A stretch of DNA of 64,000 nucleotides from Anthostomella pinea (Eukaryota > Ascomycota > Sordariomycetes > Xylariales > Xylariaceae), in assembly GCA_963556695.1 (NCBI GenBank), contig CAUWAG010000008.1, positions 496,001-560,000 on the forward strand, in the 5' to 3' direction. The translations under genes were made by a program, and so were the position numbers. The notes beneath the pieces are model-generated. The model saw only the letters and a list, made by a program, of their open reading frames with translations. It made no database searches and was not told where the DNA came from. Every line of letters begins with the position of its first letter. Within the stretch, counting starts at the first letter, position 1. Shown one piece after another: positions 47,497 to 59,274 of this stretch.

Positions 47497-49018
47497 CTAC
47501 CCACGTACCGACCTCTCACACCCATAACACAACTTCGCCCGCGGCCTCGTCCCCGTAGTCCCGGACGCCGCTGTCGTCGCCGTCGTTGCCGGCATCTCGT
47601 CATCTCCTATCTCGCCCCTCCACCGCTCATCGCCCGCCGCATCCAGGGGCACGTTACACAGTCCGCACCGCGTCTCCTTTTCTTCATCTCCTTCATCTCC
47701 TTCTTCGTCTTCATCTTCACCTCCCGACCCTGCCCGAGACTGTCCACCCGCCACAGACCCACGCGCCAGCTTCCCCGTCGTGCGCACAACGTTCGCCACC
47801 ACGGACGGGTACGCCGTCTCGACCTCGGCGAAGTACCGCGCCATGACGTCGTCGATGCTGAGGTCGCGGTGCGAGACCACGGCACCGCTACCACCGCCAC
47901 TTCCGGAGGCTGACGCTGTTGCCTCTGTGTGGCGCTCGGCGACAGCGGCGAGCTCGGGGTTTTCGTTCGAGAGGTAGGCGCGGAGTTCTTTGCGGAAGAG
48001 CTCGCGGAGGGGGGAGTAGACGGGGATTTCTATCGTCTCTGTCCTCTCCTGTGTCTGTGTCTTTGTGTCGGGGATGGGGATGGTGATGGTGATGGTGCTG
48101 GGGTGGGTGAGACTGCGCGGCACCGGGAACACCCCGTCGTTCACCATCCACGGCAGCGCGAACCCGCGGCCCTTGGCCGTCTCGGCTAGTGTTAGTTCTG
48201 CTAGCGCTGTCGTGCTGTAGCCTAGTAACAAAACGTCGCAGGCGTGCTCGACGGCCGCGTTGAGCAGCAGGTGGCGGACGAATAAGCGCTGGACGTCGGA
48301 CCGGGACGAGGGGGAGGGCAGGCGGTTGAGGAGGGATGCTAGGCGGTGCGAGGGCGTGAGGGAGTCGTTGTTGTCAGGGGGCAGGGGAGGTAGCGAACTC
48401 CAGTCGATAGACCGGGATTCCAGGATTTTTGCAAGGGGAATGCTGTGGAATACCGCGTCTGGGAACGCGGCGCGGAATCCGTCAAGTAGCGGGTTTGAGT
48501 CTACCTCTTGCGACTGGGGAAAGGGGGAGAGGGAGACGTCGACGTGCACGACGACGATCTCGAACCGCGGCTTCGGCTTCTGCTTGCCCTTGCGCTCATG
48601 CCGTTGCTGTTGCTGCCGTCGCGCGTTGGAGCACACGATGTGCAGGAGCGCGGCTGAGGACGGGCCGCCTGAGAGCGCGAGGAGGTAGCGCTGCGGATGA
48701 GGGTGAGAAGGCTGTGTTTGCGACTGTGTTGTGGGCGGGCGCGTGCCCCGCGTCTCGCGCTGCTGCACCTCGAGGCGCTTGACGGCCTTTGTGGCGACGA
48801 AGGTCGCGAAGCAGGTCCTGCGTGTGAGGTTAGTGTTGTGGTTTGTCCAAGTGTAATGTAATATAGGGGAAAGGGAAAAGGGGCACATATGAGTGGTGGG
48901 CAAAAGGGGTAGGAAGCGGCGTTATGTACTTGCACACTTGCTCCGTCCGGAGCTCCTGCGTGGCCGGCTGCTCTTTGCACCGGTTGCAGGGCTGCGGCGA
49001 CGCCGCTTCGGTCGCCAT
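47497..49018 (-). CDS. NCS2: Cytoplasmic tRNA 2-thiolation protein 2
   Basis: CTU2/Ncs2 family protein, 469 residues. With Ncs6/Ctu1 it adds the 2-thio group to wobble uridine-34 of tRNA Lys, Glu and Gln in the Urm1 pathway. Exons (minus): 49018-48930 and 48817-47497; the intron has a GTACAT donor and CGCAG acceptor. The N-terminal zinc motif begins PCNRCKEQPA and continues as QVCKTCFATFVATKAVKRLE across the junction. The PP-loop-like LALSGGPSSAALLHIV is near residue 75. FVRHLLLNAAVEHACDVLLLGYSTTALAELTLAETAKGRG is the family core; it is written here in pieces: LLLGYSTTALAELTL and AKGRGFALPW. The C-terminus has a paired CxxC zinc knuckle, RCGLCNVP and CYGCERS, flanking a low-complexity acidic/Thr-rich stretch. 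Confidence 0.92.
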
Positions 49019-49376
49019 CGTGCAGTCGTTTGAACTCCCAAAACCTCGTTTTATAGTTTCAAAAGCTTATTCGATTGACATACCTTGTAGATATTAGAAT
49101 GTTGAGATGGTGGAGGTTGATATTTTTGGTGGTGGCACTCACTTGACTCATTTTCGGGTTTGCGCAAGTGGGGAAATTTTCACCGATTGAAGCTGGCTAT
49201 TCGCCCCTGAGCATGTGGGCGAGAGAGGCTTTCCTAGGCCACAAATAAGGGCTTCGCCTGCACTTAGAAATTCTGACGTCCATGGAAATTATAATGATAA
49301 TTGAGCCTGTAGAAAGTAGACCGCATACACCCATTTTCTAAATTCATGTTCTCCGCGTGTCCTCCTCGCCGCCGTG
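49019..49376. other. Intergenic region
   Basis: Upstream region of NCS2 and downstream of the phosphotransferase gene. Nothing notable seen. Confidence 0.5.
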
Positions 49377-50616
49377 CTACTCAGTCTTACTGAACAGGCA
49401 CGCAAGATCACCACCTTCGAACCACTTGCGATCTTTCCTCCAGGCATGTACAATGATTTCCTTTCCAGTGCGAGCAACAACCTCGACCTGTACAGGCGGA
49501 CCCCAGCCCTGAACAGACGTCCCAAAGCACACCAGGTGCGCTCCAACCTGTATTGCCGTGCGGAACGCGAAGTCTTCGCTCACAATCCCGTACCCTTCCA
49601 CGAATCCTTGGACCATCCAGAGACCAGCTTCGATACTCCTGTAGAGCTTCAACTCGTACAGCTCGGCGATCATCTGTCCGACGTCCAGGCCCGGCACTCC
49701 TATCTGCGACATCTCCCAGTCGATGACGAACATGGGGATGTCGACACCCTCTTTTATCGGGGAGTCCGGTAGCAGGATACTTGAGTAGTCATCAGCTCAG
49801 GACCGAAGTTTAGCGTGGTATACTGCGCAGTAACTTACTTCCCAGTCCAGAAATCTCCGTGGATGACTTGCAGTCTGCTCTCATCCTCCAATTCCGCAGC
49901 AGCCATCTTCTTGACCTCCTCGAAGATCTCCTGCGCATCGCTCAGAACGGATGGGAACTGTGTGACTCGGTCTAGCAGCCACGAAAAGTTGATCCTGTTC
50001 TTCAGCTGCTGCATCTCCCTATTTACAGCGACTGTCTTTCGCAACTCGGGCTGTGACGCTGCCCAAGTGTGGAAGTTCCTCAGCCACTTGCCCAGGGCTC
50101 TGCCGAGTTGGACGCATTGCGTCTTTTCTGTCTCTGGAGTGGTGTCTGAGTATGCCTTCAAAGCGTATGTCTTCAGATCTTTGCTGTTTGGCAAGTACTC
50201 CTGGACTTGTGTGTTGTTCTGCTCGTCGAAGTGGTAGAACCTGGGCGTCCGTGCGATGAAATTGAAGCCGCCTGAGCTTTCGCGGCCTACTATTGGCAAC
50301 TTTGATAGTGCTTTCAGACACTCTTCCTCAATACGCTTCCAATTGATCAGCACATTGCGACAATCAAGAATCCTTCGGTCAAACTCACACAGCGAGCTAC
50401 GGTGAGCTTGAAGTCTGGGTGGTTGGCAACGTAGCCTTCGCTATGCTTTATGAGCACCTCTCTCGTGCCGTCATCCAGAGCTGTCCTAAGATCTGCGCGG
50501 TAGATGAAGTTGGCGGAACCGCCCGACAACGCCTTCAGAGCCGATGCCGCGAAACGAGTGTCTTCCAGGTCTTTGAGGACCTTGGAGGTAATCCTATCGC
50601 GACTCGCAGAGTCCAT
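49377..50616 (-). CDS. APH-family phosphotransferase
   Basis: Predicted 375-residue kinase-like enzyme of the aminoglycoside phosphotransferase/choline kinase fold. Exons (minus): 50616-50389, 50335-49839, 49779-49377. The N-lobe has LSGGSANFIYRADL (nucleotide loop) and EVLIKHSEGYVA with the probable ATP-binding Lys. The catalytic loop is VIHGDFWTGN, completed across the exon 2/3 junction (AA plus T gives Asn), followed by the metal-binding FVIDWEMSQIGVPGLDVGQ. Exon 2 could instead start at 50326, dropping three residues. The substrate is unknown; fungal relatives are often annotated only as phosphotransferase family protein. No neighbour suggests a role. Confidence 0.8.
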
Positions 50617-52560
50617 GGCTATTAAACCTGTAATCTGTGATGTGGCTGGATACTCCCGGAATAGCTGAAGACGCTTGACATTCAATGAAGCGATTGTTCT
50701 CTCTCTCGAAATGTTGGTGACTCGAGAGTTGGTGTGCTGTGGAACTGAAGGAGCGCACTGAATGACATGTCTGCGTTCCTGAGCAGCTGCTCTTAATTAT
50801 CTACCCTTGAGGGAATCCAGCCTCGACAATGACACCGGTTCGATGAAGCCGCGCATGGAGGATGGTTGGTAGGACGGTCGGCCAATGACTCACTCGTATC
50901 TCATCATTGCAGCCGAAAACGACGGATCATTGGTTGCTCGTACGCATGGCTCAGAATGAGTTCATCCAGGCTGAGACGTTCCTACAGATTGTCGGGATAA
51001 CATAGTCCAATGACGAAGGTTTTCACCTTGGAGTCTATGGGCATCCCAACATGAGGGCATTCTCGTCTCTGACATTGAACATGAATGCACTGCTAACGCC
51101 GGTCGAGGCTGGGTAGACGACAAAGCCACAACTGTATCGGGTTCCAGTTGTGGCTCAACACTTTGCTCGGTCCAGCCGCCATGAGGTCAGCGCAGCACCC
51201 TGCAGGCCTGGCAGCTGCTGCGCACCAATCAGCTGCGATGCACGAGTTACCTCGGCCGGCACCTCAAACGCCACGACGTTTCGTTTCCTCCGTTCGACAT
51301 CTTTTATGTCTCGGTCATTGGCCCATCTCGCGCACATGGCCCTTTAAGGGACAGTCGTCCCAAAGTCTGTTTGGACGTTTTGGAAAGTCTCTTGCAGATG
51401 CTGAGACAAAAGCCACGAGCGAAGCTGCCTGCGTTGGCTGGCGAGGGCCATCTGGGCCGGCCAACGAGTCCGGGGTGGGCTGGAGCTGGAGATTTGGTAA
51501 GACGGACCCCCAAACAAGCTGACAGGCAAACTCACCAACTCCTGACCACCGCGCGGGAAGGAGGTAAAATGTAAGAGGTAGGAGGTATGTTTCTCATGGG
51601 TGTTTCTCTTTCTCGTATGGACTTCTTTCCCTGCTTCCTCCTCTCATTCTCGCGTGGCCCGTGGCCGTTTACACCATTGCTGCTACGTCTGTCTGTTGGA
51701 TGATCATCTGTGCAACTGACAACAAACACAATACGGAAGCGTTGTACCTTCCTTCGACTTGCCATATGCAAACCCTTCAACTCGTCATTCCAACTCAGTC
51801 GCGTCTTCTTATCATCATATCGAGTGGCTTTCGAGTAGGCAGGATCAGTGCCTGTGACTGTTCGTCACTGCCGCTCTCCCATTCGAGGCCTTTCCGCCGC
51901 ATCTCGTCTGGTAGCCGGTACCCAACTCGGCTGCGGGCCAGCTTCACTCTATCACAACGACTTCCTTTCCCATCTCAAGATCCGAGCATCTTTTGCCCTA
52001 GGCTGGCGAGCTTCTGGCGACGTTGACGCGTGTTTTGGCCTGACCAAGGGTTGTTGTACTCTTCGCTTATCTATGCCGTACTCGCTCAAGTGAGCCCCAG
52101 CATGAAGGATCTCCAACATAACCAAGGCACCGCGAACCTGCCATTCGACTTCAGACGATCAGGCCAAGAGATCAAAGCATAGGACGGTACATCACTCGAC
52201 AGCCGCATTGACTCGGGCTATTTTACTCCCCAGGCCTCACAGTCACCCGTCATTGGACAAGGCCATCACTATCCCGTCATTTGCAGCTTTCTGATACAAC
52301 CTGAGTTTCGGCGCACTCACGGGCCCAGATCTGCGCCTTCGACCATTGACTCGGCCGGACATTGCATATTGTTCTATGATAGCTGTCTGGCAGGACTTTC
52401 AGATTTTCACTCAGGCTCTTCTCGAACAATTCCAGAACTCTGGTTCCTCGTACCAGCATCCGCCACGCAGCCATCGAGATAGGATTCTACCATCTTCACG
52501 ATACCAGTTTCGACGGGAGTCCCGTTCCAAGACAGACGCCCACGATAGCTTACTTCAACC
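50617..52560. other. Gene-poor intergenic region upstream of GPI-protein gene
   Basis: About 1.9 kb with no supported gene. The part 51600-52560 is CT-rich and may be the promoter and leader of the downstream wall-protein gene. Open frames near 51150-51520 and 51660-52030 are unlike known proteins. Confidence 0.4.
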
Positions 52561-53484
52561 ATGACGCAATATCGACGATCGCGACGGCGAGTATTACAAC
52601 TGGCACGACTCCTGGCCATGGCCTCTTTAACATCGGCCCTCTCACTAGAGAACTTCCAGCTCATCACATCGAATCAAGTTACCTTCTCTTGCATAGCAGC
52701 CTACGGTAGAGACATAGCCGGATGTTCCGAGAGTGACTTTACAAATGGAAATCAATGCTCGTCCAATTGCGCGAAGGGGCTACAAATAGAATCAGACCGC
52801 ATCAATGCTGCCTGCGAGGATGTCGACGTCAACCCGAGATCCCTGCTCGGATTGACATTGCTTGGCCAATTGGTCGATGTCTTGTGTCCTGGACTTGCTA
52901 CCACTGTCACTTTGACCGTAGAGCCGTCGACAACAGGAGGTGGTTTTACCACGCCAAGTCCAACGCCTACAACAACCGCCTCGTCGACGACGACCTCGAA
53001 GGATGAGACCTCGATGACTAAACAAACAACGACTGCACAATCAACAACCGACCAATCACCGACTGTACAACCAACGACGGTACAACCAACGACTGTACAA
53101 TCAATGACTGCACAACCAACAACCAAATCAACGACTAAACAATCAACAGTCGACCAATCAACAATCGAACGATCGACAAGTGAACAGACACCCACAACCA
53201 CAAGCACCACTCTGCAAACAACACCAACACCAGTCACAAGCGAAACCACGAGCGACGCTACCCAGACCACTACATCCTCAACAGAAGCACCCAGTACCAC
53301 GCAATCTGCACCCTCTAGCGACCCGGACGACTCAGATGATGGAGGGTCGGGCAGGGGAAGCTCGGGAGGTGGTAGTCCATTCGATACAGTAATTGTCGGA
53401 AGCTTGGGGGTATCGATGAGGTCAAATCACGACACAGCCGCTCTAGTCGCTATGCTACTGGTCGCCGCCTTCCTGATGCGGTAG
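52561..53484 (+). CDS. GPI-anchored Ser/Thr-rich cell-surface protein
   Basis: Single-exon protein of 307 residues, probably a cell-wall or plasma-membrane mannoprotein. The N-terminus is basic then hydrophobic (LARLLAMASLTSALS), a signal sequence; an internal ATG at 52618 would give a more ordinary signal peptide. Residues about 40-110 form a small Cys-containing domain (FSCIAAYG, IAGCSES, NQCSSNCAKG, AACEDV, VDVLCPG), with six or so cysteines. Residues about 120-260 are Thr/Ser/Gln-rich with short degenerate repeats such as TTVQ and TTKQ, which are O-glycosylation stalk sequence. An acidic/Gly hinge then leads to a C-terminal hydrophobic tail ALVAMLLVAAFLMR, which fits GPI attachment. The exact domain family is not recognised. 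Confidence 0.8.
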   Translation: MTQYRRSRRRVLQLARLLAMASLTSALSLENFQLITSNQVTFSCIAAYGRDIAGCSESDFTNGNQCSSNCAKGLQIESDRINAACEDVDVNPRSLLGLTLLGQLVDVLCPGLATTVTLTVEPSTTGGGFTTPSPTPTTTASSTTTSKDETSMTKQTTTAQSTTDQSPTVQPTTVQPTTVQSMTAQPTTKSTTKQSTVDQSTIERSTSEQTPTTTSTTLQTTPTPVTSETTSDATQTTTSSTEAPSTTQSAPSSDPDDSDDGGSGRGSSGGGSPFDTVIVGSLGVSMRSNHDTAALVAMLLVAAFLMR

Positions 53485-55677
53485 CGATCAAGCTTTGCCT
53501 TCGCGCATACACCGACGACAACGACGAAGCAGTAATGAGTGTATCATAATGTTTTGAAAGGGGGGAGGTGCTTGGCTGGCAGTTGGGTTGATATCCGCAT
53601 TGCAAGGCGTTCGGTTTTGGAATATCATGGGGCACCGTTGTGTTGTATTACAGCAAGAAGAAACGATGGATTTTGGGATACTGGAGAAGTGGCATTAGAT
53701 ACGGTCGTGTGGCATGTTCTGGATAACCATGACTACGTCAACTGCGATCCATACACGTTACCACAGGGGAGGACAAGGAACATTACACACCCGTTGATTC
53801 TTGATCCCTCGTGAAATAAACAACAATAAGATACCTCCGAAAATTGAATGTTTACCTGCAAGTAACCACGACGTTTCCTACGTGTATTGGGATACTACAA
53901 TGGCAGCCATGCTTGTGGTCTACCCCTGAACTAATGCACCGTGAGGCCGGTCTCCACAGGGAGCCCTGCCAAGTACGAGTACATAAGGACTCACCCTCCC
54001 CCCCCTCCCCGTGCATTCGGATTTCTTCTTTATTGGAATAGAAAGTCAGAGTATCCTATTGTGTCGAGAGATACGATGCTAATGCGCTGTCATTGACCCG
54101 GCCCAGGGTACATTATTTCAGTGCTTCCCGTGTACGGTCATGCTATTCGACTGGGAAAAGTAGAAGGTCACGCGTAGGCCCAGGATCATGGCTGGGTTGG
54201 CGCCGATGGTGTCGGGCGTCAGGACGATGGATATGCCCAGTTTGCCGAGATCGACGTGGCCTTGAAAGTGCTGGCCGCGCCCGCGAAGACGAGTGCCAGA
54301 GTGGAAGTGCGCATCTTGGGTCGTGTTCTTAGGAGAAGTCTCAAGCGCACCGGTGATGGTCCTCGACATCCATCTCCGGTGTCACTATTGTGGGATGTAG
54401 CCCGGGATACATGTAGTCGTCGTTACTTAAAGACCGTGGCCAACGGTATGCATCCCGAGTCCTTGGGACCTTAAAGTATGGTTCGCGGCAGTGAGCTTCG
54501 GCATGGAGCAGTTGAACATCTTTCGGCAAGCATGCAGCTGCACGAAGCGAGAGAGGCATCTGGGATGCCCAGTCAGAGCATGCATGAGTCACTTGCTCGA
54601 CGTCGCTTGCGGTCTAGCGAGGCTAGAGCACACAAGCGACATGCGCCGTGAGAGTGCGAGTATTGTAGATGGTGGCATAGGGCACGCTAATCGGCACAAG
54701 TAGACGGAAGTCCATGGTCGTCAAAACCGCAGAAATGGGAAGGAGTAAAGCAGAACGGCGGAGTAAAGAACATAGTTATAAGGCAGCATGGGGGACTTGC
54801 GCCGCGATGGACGCCGGCTTGGGTAGTCATAACTGTCAAAGTTGTCTGACAGGTCACAGCAAGCCAAAGATTTCGGATCCGGTAACGGCGGCACGGAAGG
54901 GAGAGGCGTTTCCTCAAAGCGAGAATGCAGACCCTTGCAGTTCAATTCCCCGTCGGGAAGGTCGACAGAATGGCTTGGGGACGGATGCGACCACTGTCGA
55001 CGTGCTTTTTTTGGCAGTTTGACATCTGAAAGCCATCGGACAATACTCCTGGAGTTTGGCGTGTGGTTTGCGTTGCAGGTCGTTGATAGAGCTGTCCTAG
55101 ATGCGACTGTGATGCCGATCATATTGTCAATAGGGGGGCTCAGGTAGGGAATTGAATGGGTCGGAACTAGAGAACAGGACTTGTCCATCTCCCATCATAC
55201 ATGTCGACCTTCATGATCTTGTCCTTCTCGTCGTCCCTCCCGCCAGGCGAGGTACATCAGTGGTGTTTGTCAGGGCTCATTCCGTTCTTCCAAGGTCTAC
55301 TCGACTTGCATGATTGAACGTGGACTTGATGATGTTTAAAGCCAACGAAACCGCTTCCGCTTCTTTATTTACTTCTTTTTGTTCTCTCTATACTAGATAC
55401 CGGTCACTGTAGAACTAAAGGTGGCTGGAAGGTTTAGGGCAGCATTAATGCCTGGGATAGGTGGGCCTAGTAACGGGGGGAGCAAGGCATATAATGCAAA
55501 AGGAAAGCAACTTTTTCCGTCAGCCTGGTTGGCCTAGGGGTTTTCTGTTTCGGCAGTTCTTCCTGAAAAGAATGTCCAGAGGCCCTGGTTATCTAGGTGC
55601 ATGGGGTCCAGAGCCTAGAACTTGTTCCCCGGGAGAACGGGGTTCAAGGCAATTAATATCCAGTGGTATTCTTCTTA
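53485..55677. other. Intergenic region with one small ORF
   Basis: Apart from the 83-residue open frame at 54118-54369 I find no gene. A 155-residue minus-strand frame at 54721-55188 is not convincing. Confidence 0.4.
54118..54369 (-). CDS. Small ORF, 83 residues, coding-like
   Basis: An ATG-to-TGA frame with strong preference for G or C at third codon positions, unlike the surrounding sequence. The predicted protein includes GHVDLGKLGISIVLTPDTI and ILGLRVTFYFSQ. There is no signal peptide or recognised domain. It could be a small gene, a terminal exon of a longer gene or a remnant of one. Confidence 0.35.
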   Translation of the reverse strand: MSRTITGALETSPKNTTQDAHFHSGTRLRGRGQHFQGHVDLGKLGISIVLTPDTIGANPAMILGLRVTFYFSQSNSMTVHGKH

Positions 55678-56203
55678 TTATTTTTTCAATGAATTTATTT
55701 CCTCTTTCCCTTGCTCCCCAGTCGGATTGCCTGTGCACGTGCCGGTCACTTGGTTTACTTGCAACTGAAAATGCTCGTTGCAGCCGGCGCAAGTGCATTC
55801 CCCTGCTTGCACTACACGACTGACCATACGATGTTGCAAATAGCCTCCGCTTCCTTGCCTGCAGAGAGCACATCAGTCCAAGTGCACACATTGCCGGCCA
55901 ACTTGCACTACGAAAACCTGGTTAATGAAACGGGACAGCGTAGAGGGAGGCCAAGGGCTGCTTACCTTATATTCCCAGAAAAGCAGTCCTTCACCACCTC
56001 GGTGGTCTGGCCGTCCTTGTCCTTGATTGATAAAGTGCAGGTCTGCCTGGTGTCCGAGCAGTACTGGAGTGAAGTTGGTGGGATGATGTCTCTGTCTTTT
56101 GTGCGCCAAGGGGCGGGAAGGCAGGGTCTCTTACGCCTCTCCAGAGTCTGGCGTAGACAAGAGCCATGGTGAGAGCAAGGAGGATGAGTGCGCGGGTTTG
56201 CAT
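55678..56203 (-). CDS. Small secreted cysteine-rich protein
   Basis: Predicted 115 residues with a signal peptide (MQTRALILLALTMALVYA, cleavage likely after YA) and seven cysteines in the mature part. Exons (minus): 56203-56135, 56063-55966, 55858-55678. Intron 1 (71 nt) has GTAAGA/CCAG and intron 2 (107 nt) GTAAGC/TGCAG, and both keep frame. Cysteine-bearing stretches are YCSDTRQTCTLSIKDKDG, VVKDCFSGN, GECTCAGCNEHFQ and TGTCTGNP. An alternative acceptor about 33 nt downstream would remove eleven residues but keep frame. The size, signal peptide and Cys content fit small secreted (effector-like or surface) proteins; no family is recognised, and the role is unknown. Confidence 0.6.
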
Positions 56204-57109
56204 GTTGAGGGAGCTAGGCCTGGTGAATAGGATGGGTGTGGTTGTCAGATGATTTAACGAGCTGATGAATGGCAGCGGACTAGCAAGGCAACAACGCTAT
56301 GTAGATGGCAGTCAATCAGCTTGTATTCGCATTTTATATCTCACGTTCTATCTCACGTCATCAGATATGGTCTAAAAAGAGATATTCTTCACACAAGGGA
56401 TGTGTGTCCTTCAAGGAGCGCTCTACTCCTTTGGAATCTCAAGTCAGGCATGACAGGACCGCTTCCACGAATGCAGTCACCGGTCAACGACGATTTTTCA
56501 GCTCGGTGTAGTCAAGAGTGGCGTGACAGAGCTTGAAGGGTTTAAAGTAGGTTGGACTTTGTGAAATTAGCTAGGAGTCCGCGTTGGGAGACCTGAGTGC
56601 TTCTTGCGACTTGGCACTGTACCAATAGGGGTTGAAAAGTTGCCTTGAGACTTCGGTGGAAGCCGGATTGGTTGCTAACATCTCGAGTCTTCCCGAGCGA
56701 CTGTAGAGGTTCTGGTAGACGACGTTGAGGTCGAACATGAACTCTTATGAGAGAGCACGACTCTAGAGGGGTTAGAGTATTGAAACATCTTGTTTTCGCT
56801 TCCCACTGGCGGTCCGAGACAAGGATGAAAGGCTCAGCTAGAACGTATAGTGTTCGCTCCATATTATAAGTCTCCAGACATCTATTCATAAGTGGTTGAG
56901 TATATCTACTTTCAGGCTCATGCGAGGATATCTCTGATCATTCATCATCATACATATGTACTTGCGTGCTATTTTGGCACACATGAAGCAATGCATGTTG
57001 CGGCAAGTAGTTCAGTCTCCCAATGCCCACATAATCGCCTCAGTCAGCGCCTTTCCTTTCTCTTTCTCTCTCTCGCTCTCTCTCATCAAGGTTGAAGAGC
57101 AGACCCTTC
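56204..57109. other. Intergenic region upstream of secreted-protein gene
   Basis: Promoter side of the secreted-protein gene and the 3' side of the PEX11-like gene. A short TCTC-type microsatellite lies at about 57059-57085. No gene seen. Confidence 0.45.
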
Positions 57110-58084
57110 CTATTCCGCAGTCTTCCTCCAGAGGTCCCTCATCTGCAGGAAGCCAGGAATGCTGGCGAGAGCACCGACAGCCATCTCGCTGACGAGACCC
57201 TGCTCAAGACTCCAGTGAACAGTGAGCGGTGCCCACGCCATGTTCCTGATGACATTCTTGCGCCACGTGTCAGTCCACTCGTTCTCCTCCCTCACGACGA
57301 CCGCGACGCTCTTATCGCCGAACTTCTCGGCGCGGGTGCGCTGGCTGCGCTTGTGCGATTCGTAGAACAGTCTCCCGATCTCGATACCGACAAAGGTCCC
57401 CCAGAACCGTGCACTCCAACGGGCCGCCTTGCCCTGTGTCGCGGGTGCCCAACCCAGTACGTTCTTGGATGATAAGTATGCGCCGTTCTCCAGGGCCTGG
57501 AAGACGACACAGGCGATCAACTGAGTCCACGCTATGCTGGTCTCGACCCTGTCAGAAGAGCTCTGTTGGCCCTTCTCGCTGCTCGTCGCCAAATGTCGCC
57601 ACTGGAGAATCAGGCGACGTGCCCAGAAGTACATGCCCAGGAGACCCCACAGCCGCAAGAACGTGCGCGTCTCGCTCAGCAGGGCGCTGAAAGCCTTGAG
57701 GCGCTTCGACAGCTCCAGTATGATAGCCACGCTGGGCGAGGGGAACACCTTGGCGTTGAGGACCAGCGTCGCTGACGGCGGGAGGGAGTTCGCTAGTGCG
57801 AGCAGCTTCTCGGCACTGCGCTGGATGGCGGGCTGGGTTACCGAGGCGAGCACGGAGGCACCGAGGCGCGAGGTGTAGCAGAGGAAGAGAAGGCAGGTGT
57901 CGATGCCCGAGGGTGTCTGCAGACAGCGCTGCACGTGTGCGAGGAAGGCATCGAGGTTGGACGGCGTGGCGGCGATGAGTTCTCGGAGGGGAAACGGCTT
58001 GGGCTTCGGGGCTGGCGGCGCGGCCGAGGACGGGACCGGGTCGCCGGTCGGGAGGTCCGTAGTCGAGATTTCGGTCGAAGACAT
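57110..58084 (-). CDS. PEX11-family peroxin (PEX11C-like)
   Basis: Single-exon protein of 324 residues. PEX11 proteins elongate and tubulate the peroxisomal membrane before division. Supporting sequence: a Pro-rich N-terminus, then LDAFLAHVQRCLQTPSGIDT, an amphipathic region typical of PEX11, with TSRLGASVLASV next; ETRTFLRLWGLLGMYFWARR in the centre; and a hydrophobic stretch WTQLIACVVFQALENGAYLS, matching the conserved QxxENxAYL motif. The C-terminus has VHWSLEQGLVSEMAVGALAS, a probable membrane segment. Fungi have several PEX11 paralogues, and the sequence looks most like the divergent C type, so I give no symbol. Confidence 0.8.
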   Translation of the reverse strand: MSSTEISTTDLPTGDPVPSSAAPPAPKPKPFPLRELIAATPSNLDAFLAHVQRCLQTPSGIDTCLLFLCYTSRLGASVLASVTQPAIQRSAEKLLALANSLPPSATLVLNAKVFPSPSVAIILELSKRLKAFSALLSETRTFLRLWGLLGMYFWARRLILQWRHLATSSEKGQQSSSDRVETSIAWTQLIACVVFQALENGAYLSSKNVLGWAPATQGKAARWSARFWGTFVGIEIGRLFYESHKRSQRTRAEKFGDKSVAVVVREENEWTDTWRKNVIRNMAWAPLTVHWSLEQGLVSEMAVGALASIPGFLQMRDLWRKTAE

Positions 58085-59274
58085 GATTCTTTCCTTCGAT
58101 CTAGCTATAATGGAAGCAACAGGCTAGGACGCTATGATGGTGCTCGCAATTGTCCAAATGTAATGGATCTAGCTCTATTTCATCGGAGAGGCGCGACAAC
58201 GAAGAACAGAGAGGGTATATCAATGTATCGAAAAGCAGTGCGAAGCTGGGGAAGTTGAATGTATCATTGAATTAACAGGTATGGACTGCCTATGATAGGC
58301 AAATGTCAATAACGGCCGCCTAAAAGCAATTTGCGATCGGCTTCAACGTGTCGTTGGGTAAGTACCTAATCAGGCACTTGTACCTCGGCACTCCGGTTCG
58401 GAGGAGGTGGTGGAGGGCGGCGGGCGGTAGAATGCGGGACCGGCAATATCTCACTCACCGCTTGCCTCTTTCGTCCGCTTCCCTCTTCTACTCAACCTCT
58501 CGCTCTAGCATCCTTCCCTCTCTCTCACCATCTCCACACCGAAATCAGAGGAGACGTCTGCAGATTATTATGGTCCTGCGTCCCGAGTACACACGGATTC
58601 AGGCACTAAAACGGTGTTTCTATCACCCATTAATAAAGTCGCCTAGAGCCCAGCGGATTTAGCTATGGCTGGGAGATCAGTCCCAAGAGCTAAGTTCTTT
58701 GATAATCTGTGACATAGAGACCTAAACGTGCTTCCTAGAGCCGATGCCTGGACACCTGCGTATCTGGTGGCTTTGAGAACATTTTACGCTAGGATCATTC
58801 AGGTTGCCGTCGCAACTTTCCTTGGGCAGCGGGTTGAACCCCAGGAACAGCCATGGTCACTGTGCCTTGCGCATGTTCCCCCCTGAGAATGGCAGAATGG
58901 TGGTAGGAATAACTCACGAGGCGGAACTGGGCAACCATGGCTGGTCCTCATACCTCCCCGTGGATCATGAGTTCAGTTGGGCACTGGGGCCTCGCCCTGA
59001 TCACCTAGGGACACGCTCGAGACTGCTCACCCCAGACGACAGTCGCGGATGGCAGCCTCACAAATACCCTAAGTAACGCGTCCGCTCGCTCTTTTAAACG
59101 CGTTTGGATCAGGAGCCTCTGGACACTTCTCCTTCTCTTCTAATACTCACATCCTGTGCTGGACTGACCACTGTCTCCACACAACCAACTCAACACACGT
59201 TCTGTGGCTTGACTGGTTTGTTCACGATACCTACTCATCCCACCCCTTCACTTCCTTCACTACCATACCCAAAG
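58085..59274. other. Intergenic region upstream of NLR-like pseudogene
   Basis: No supported gene. The last 150 bases before 59275 are CT-rich and resemble a fungal leader. Confidence 0.45.

Noticed and set aside
48260..48980. Several Arg/Ala-rich frames over the NCS2 gene
   Set aside because: Shadow frames of a GC-rich real gene.
52752..53300. Val-rich 182-residue frame antisense to the GPI-protein gene
   Set aside because: It is the reverse complement of the Thr/Gln repeat; repeats without stops on one strand often leave the other open too.
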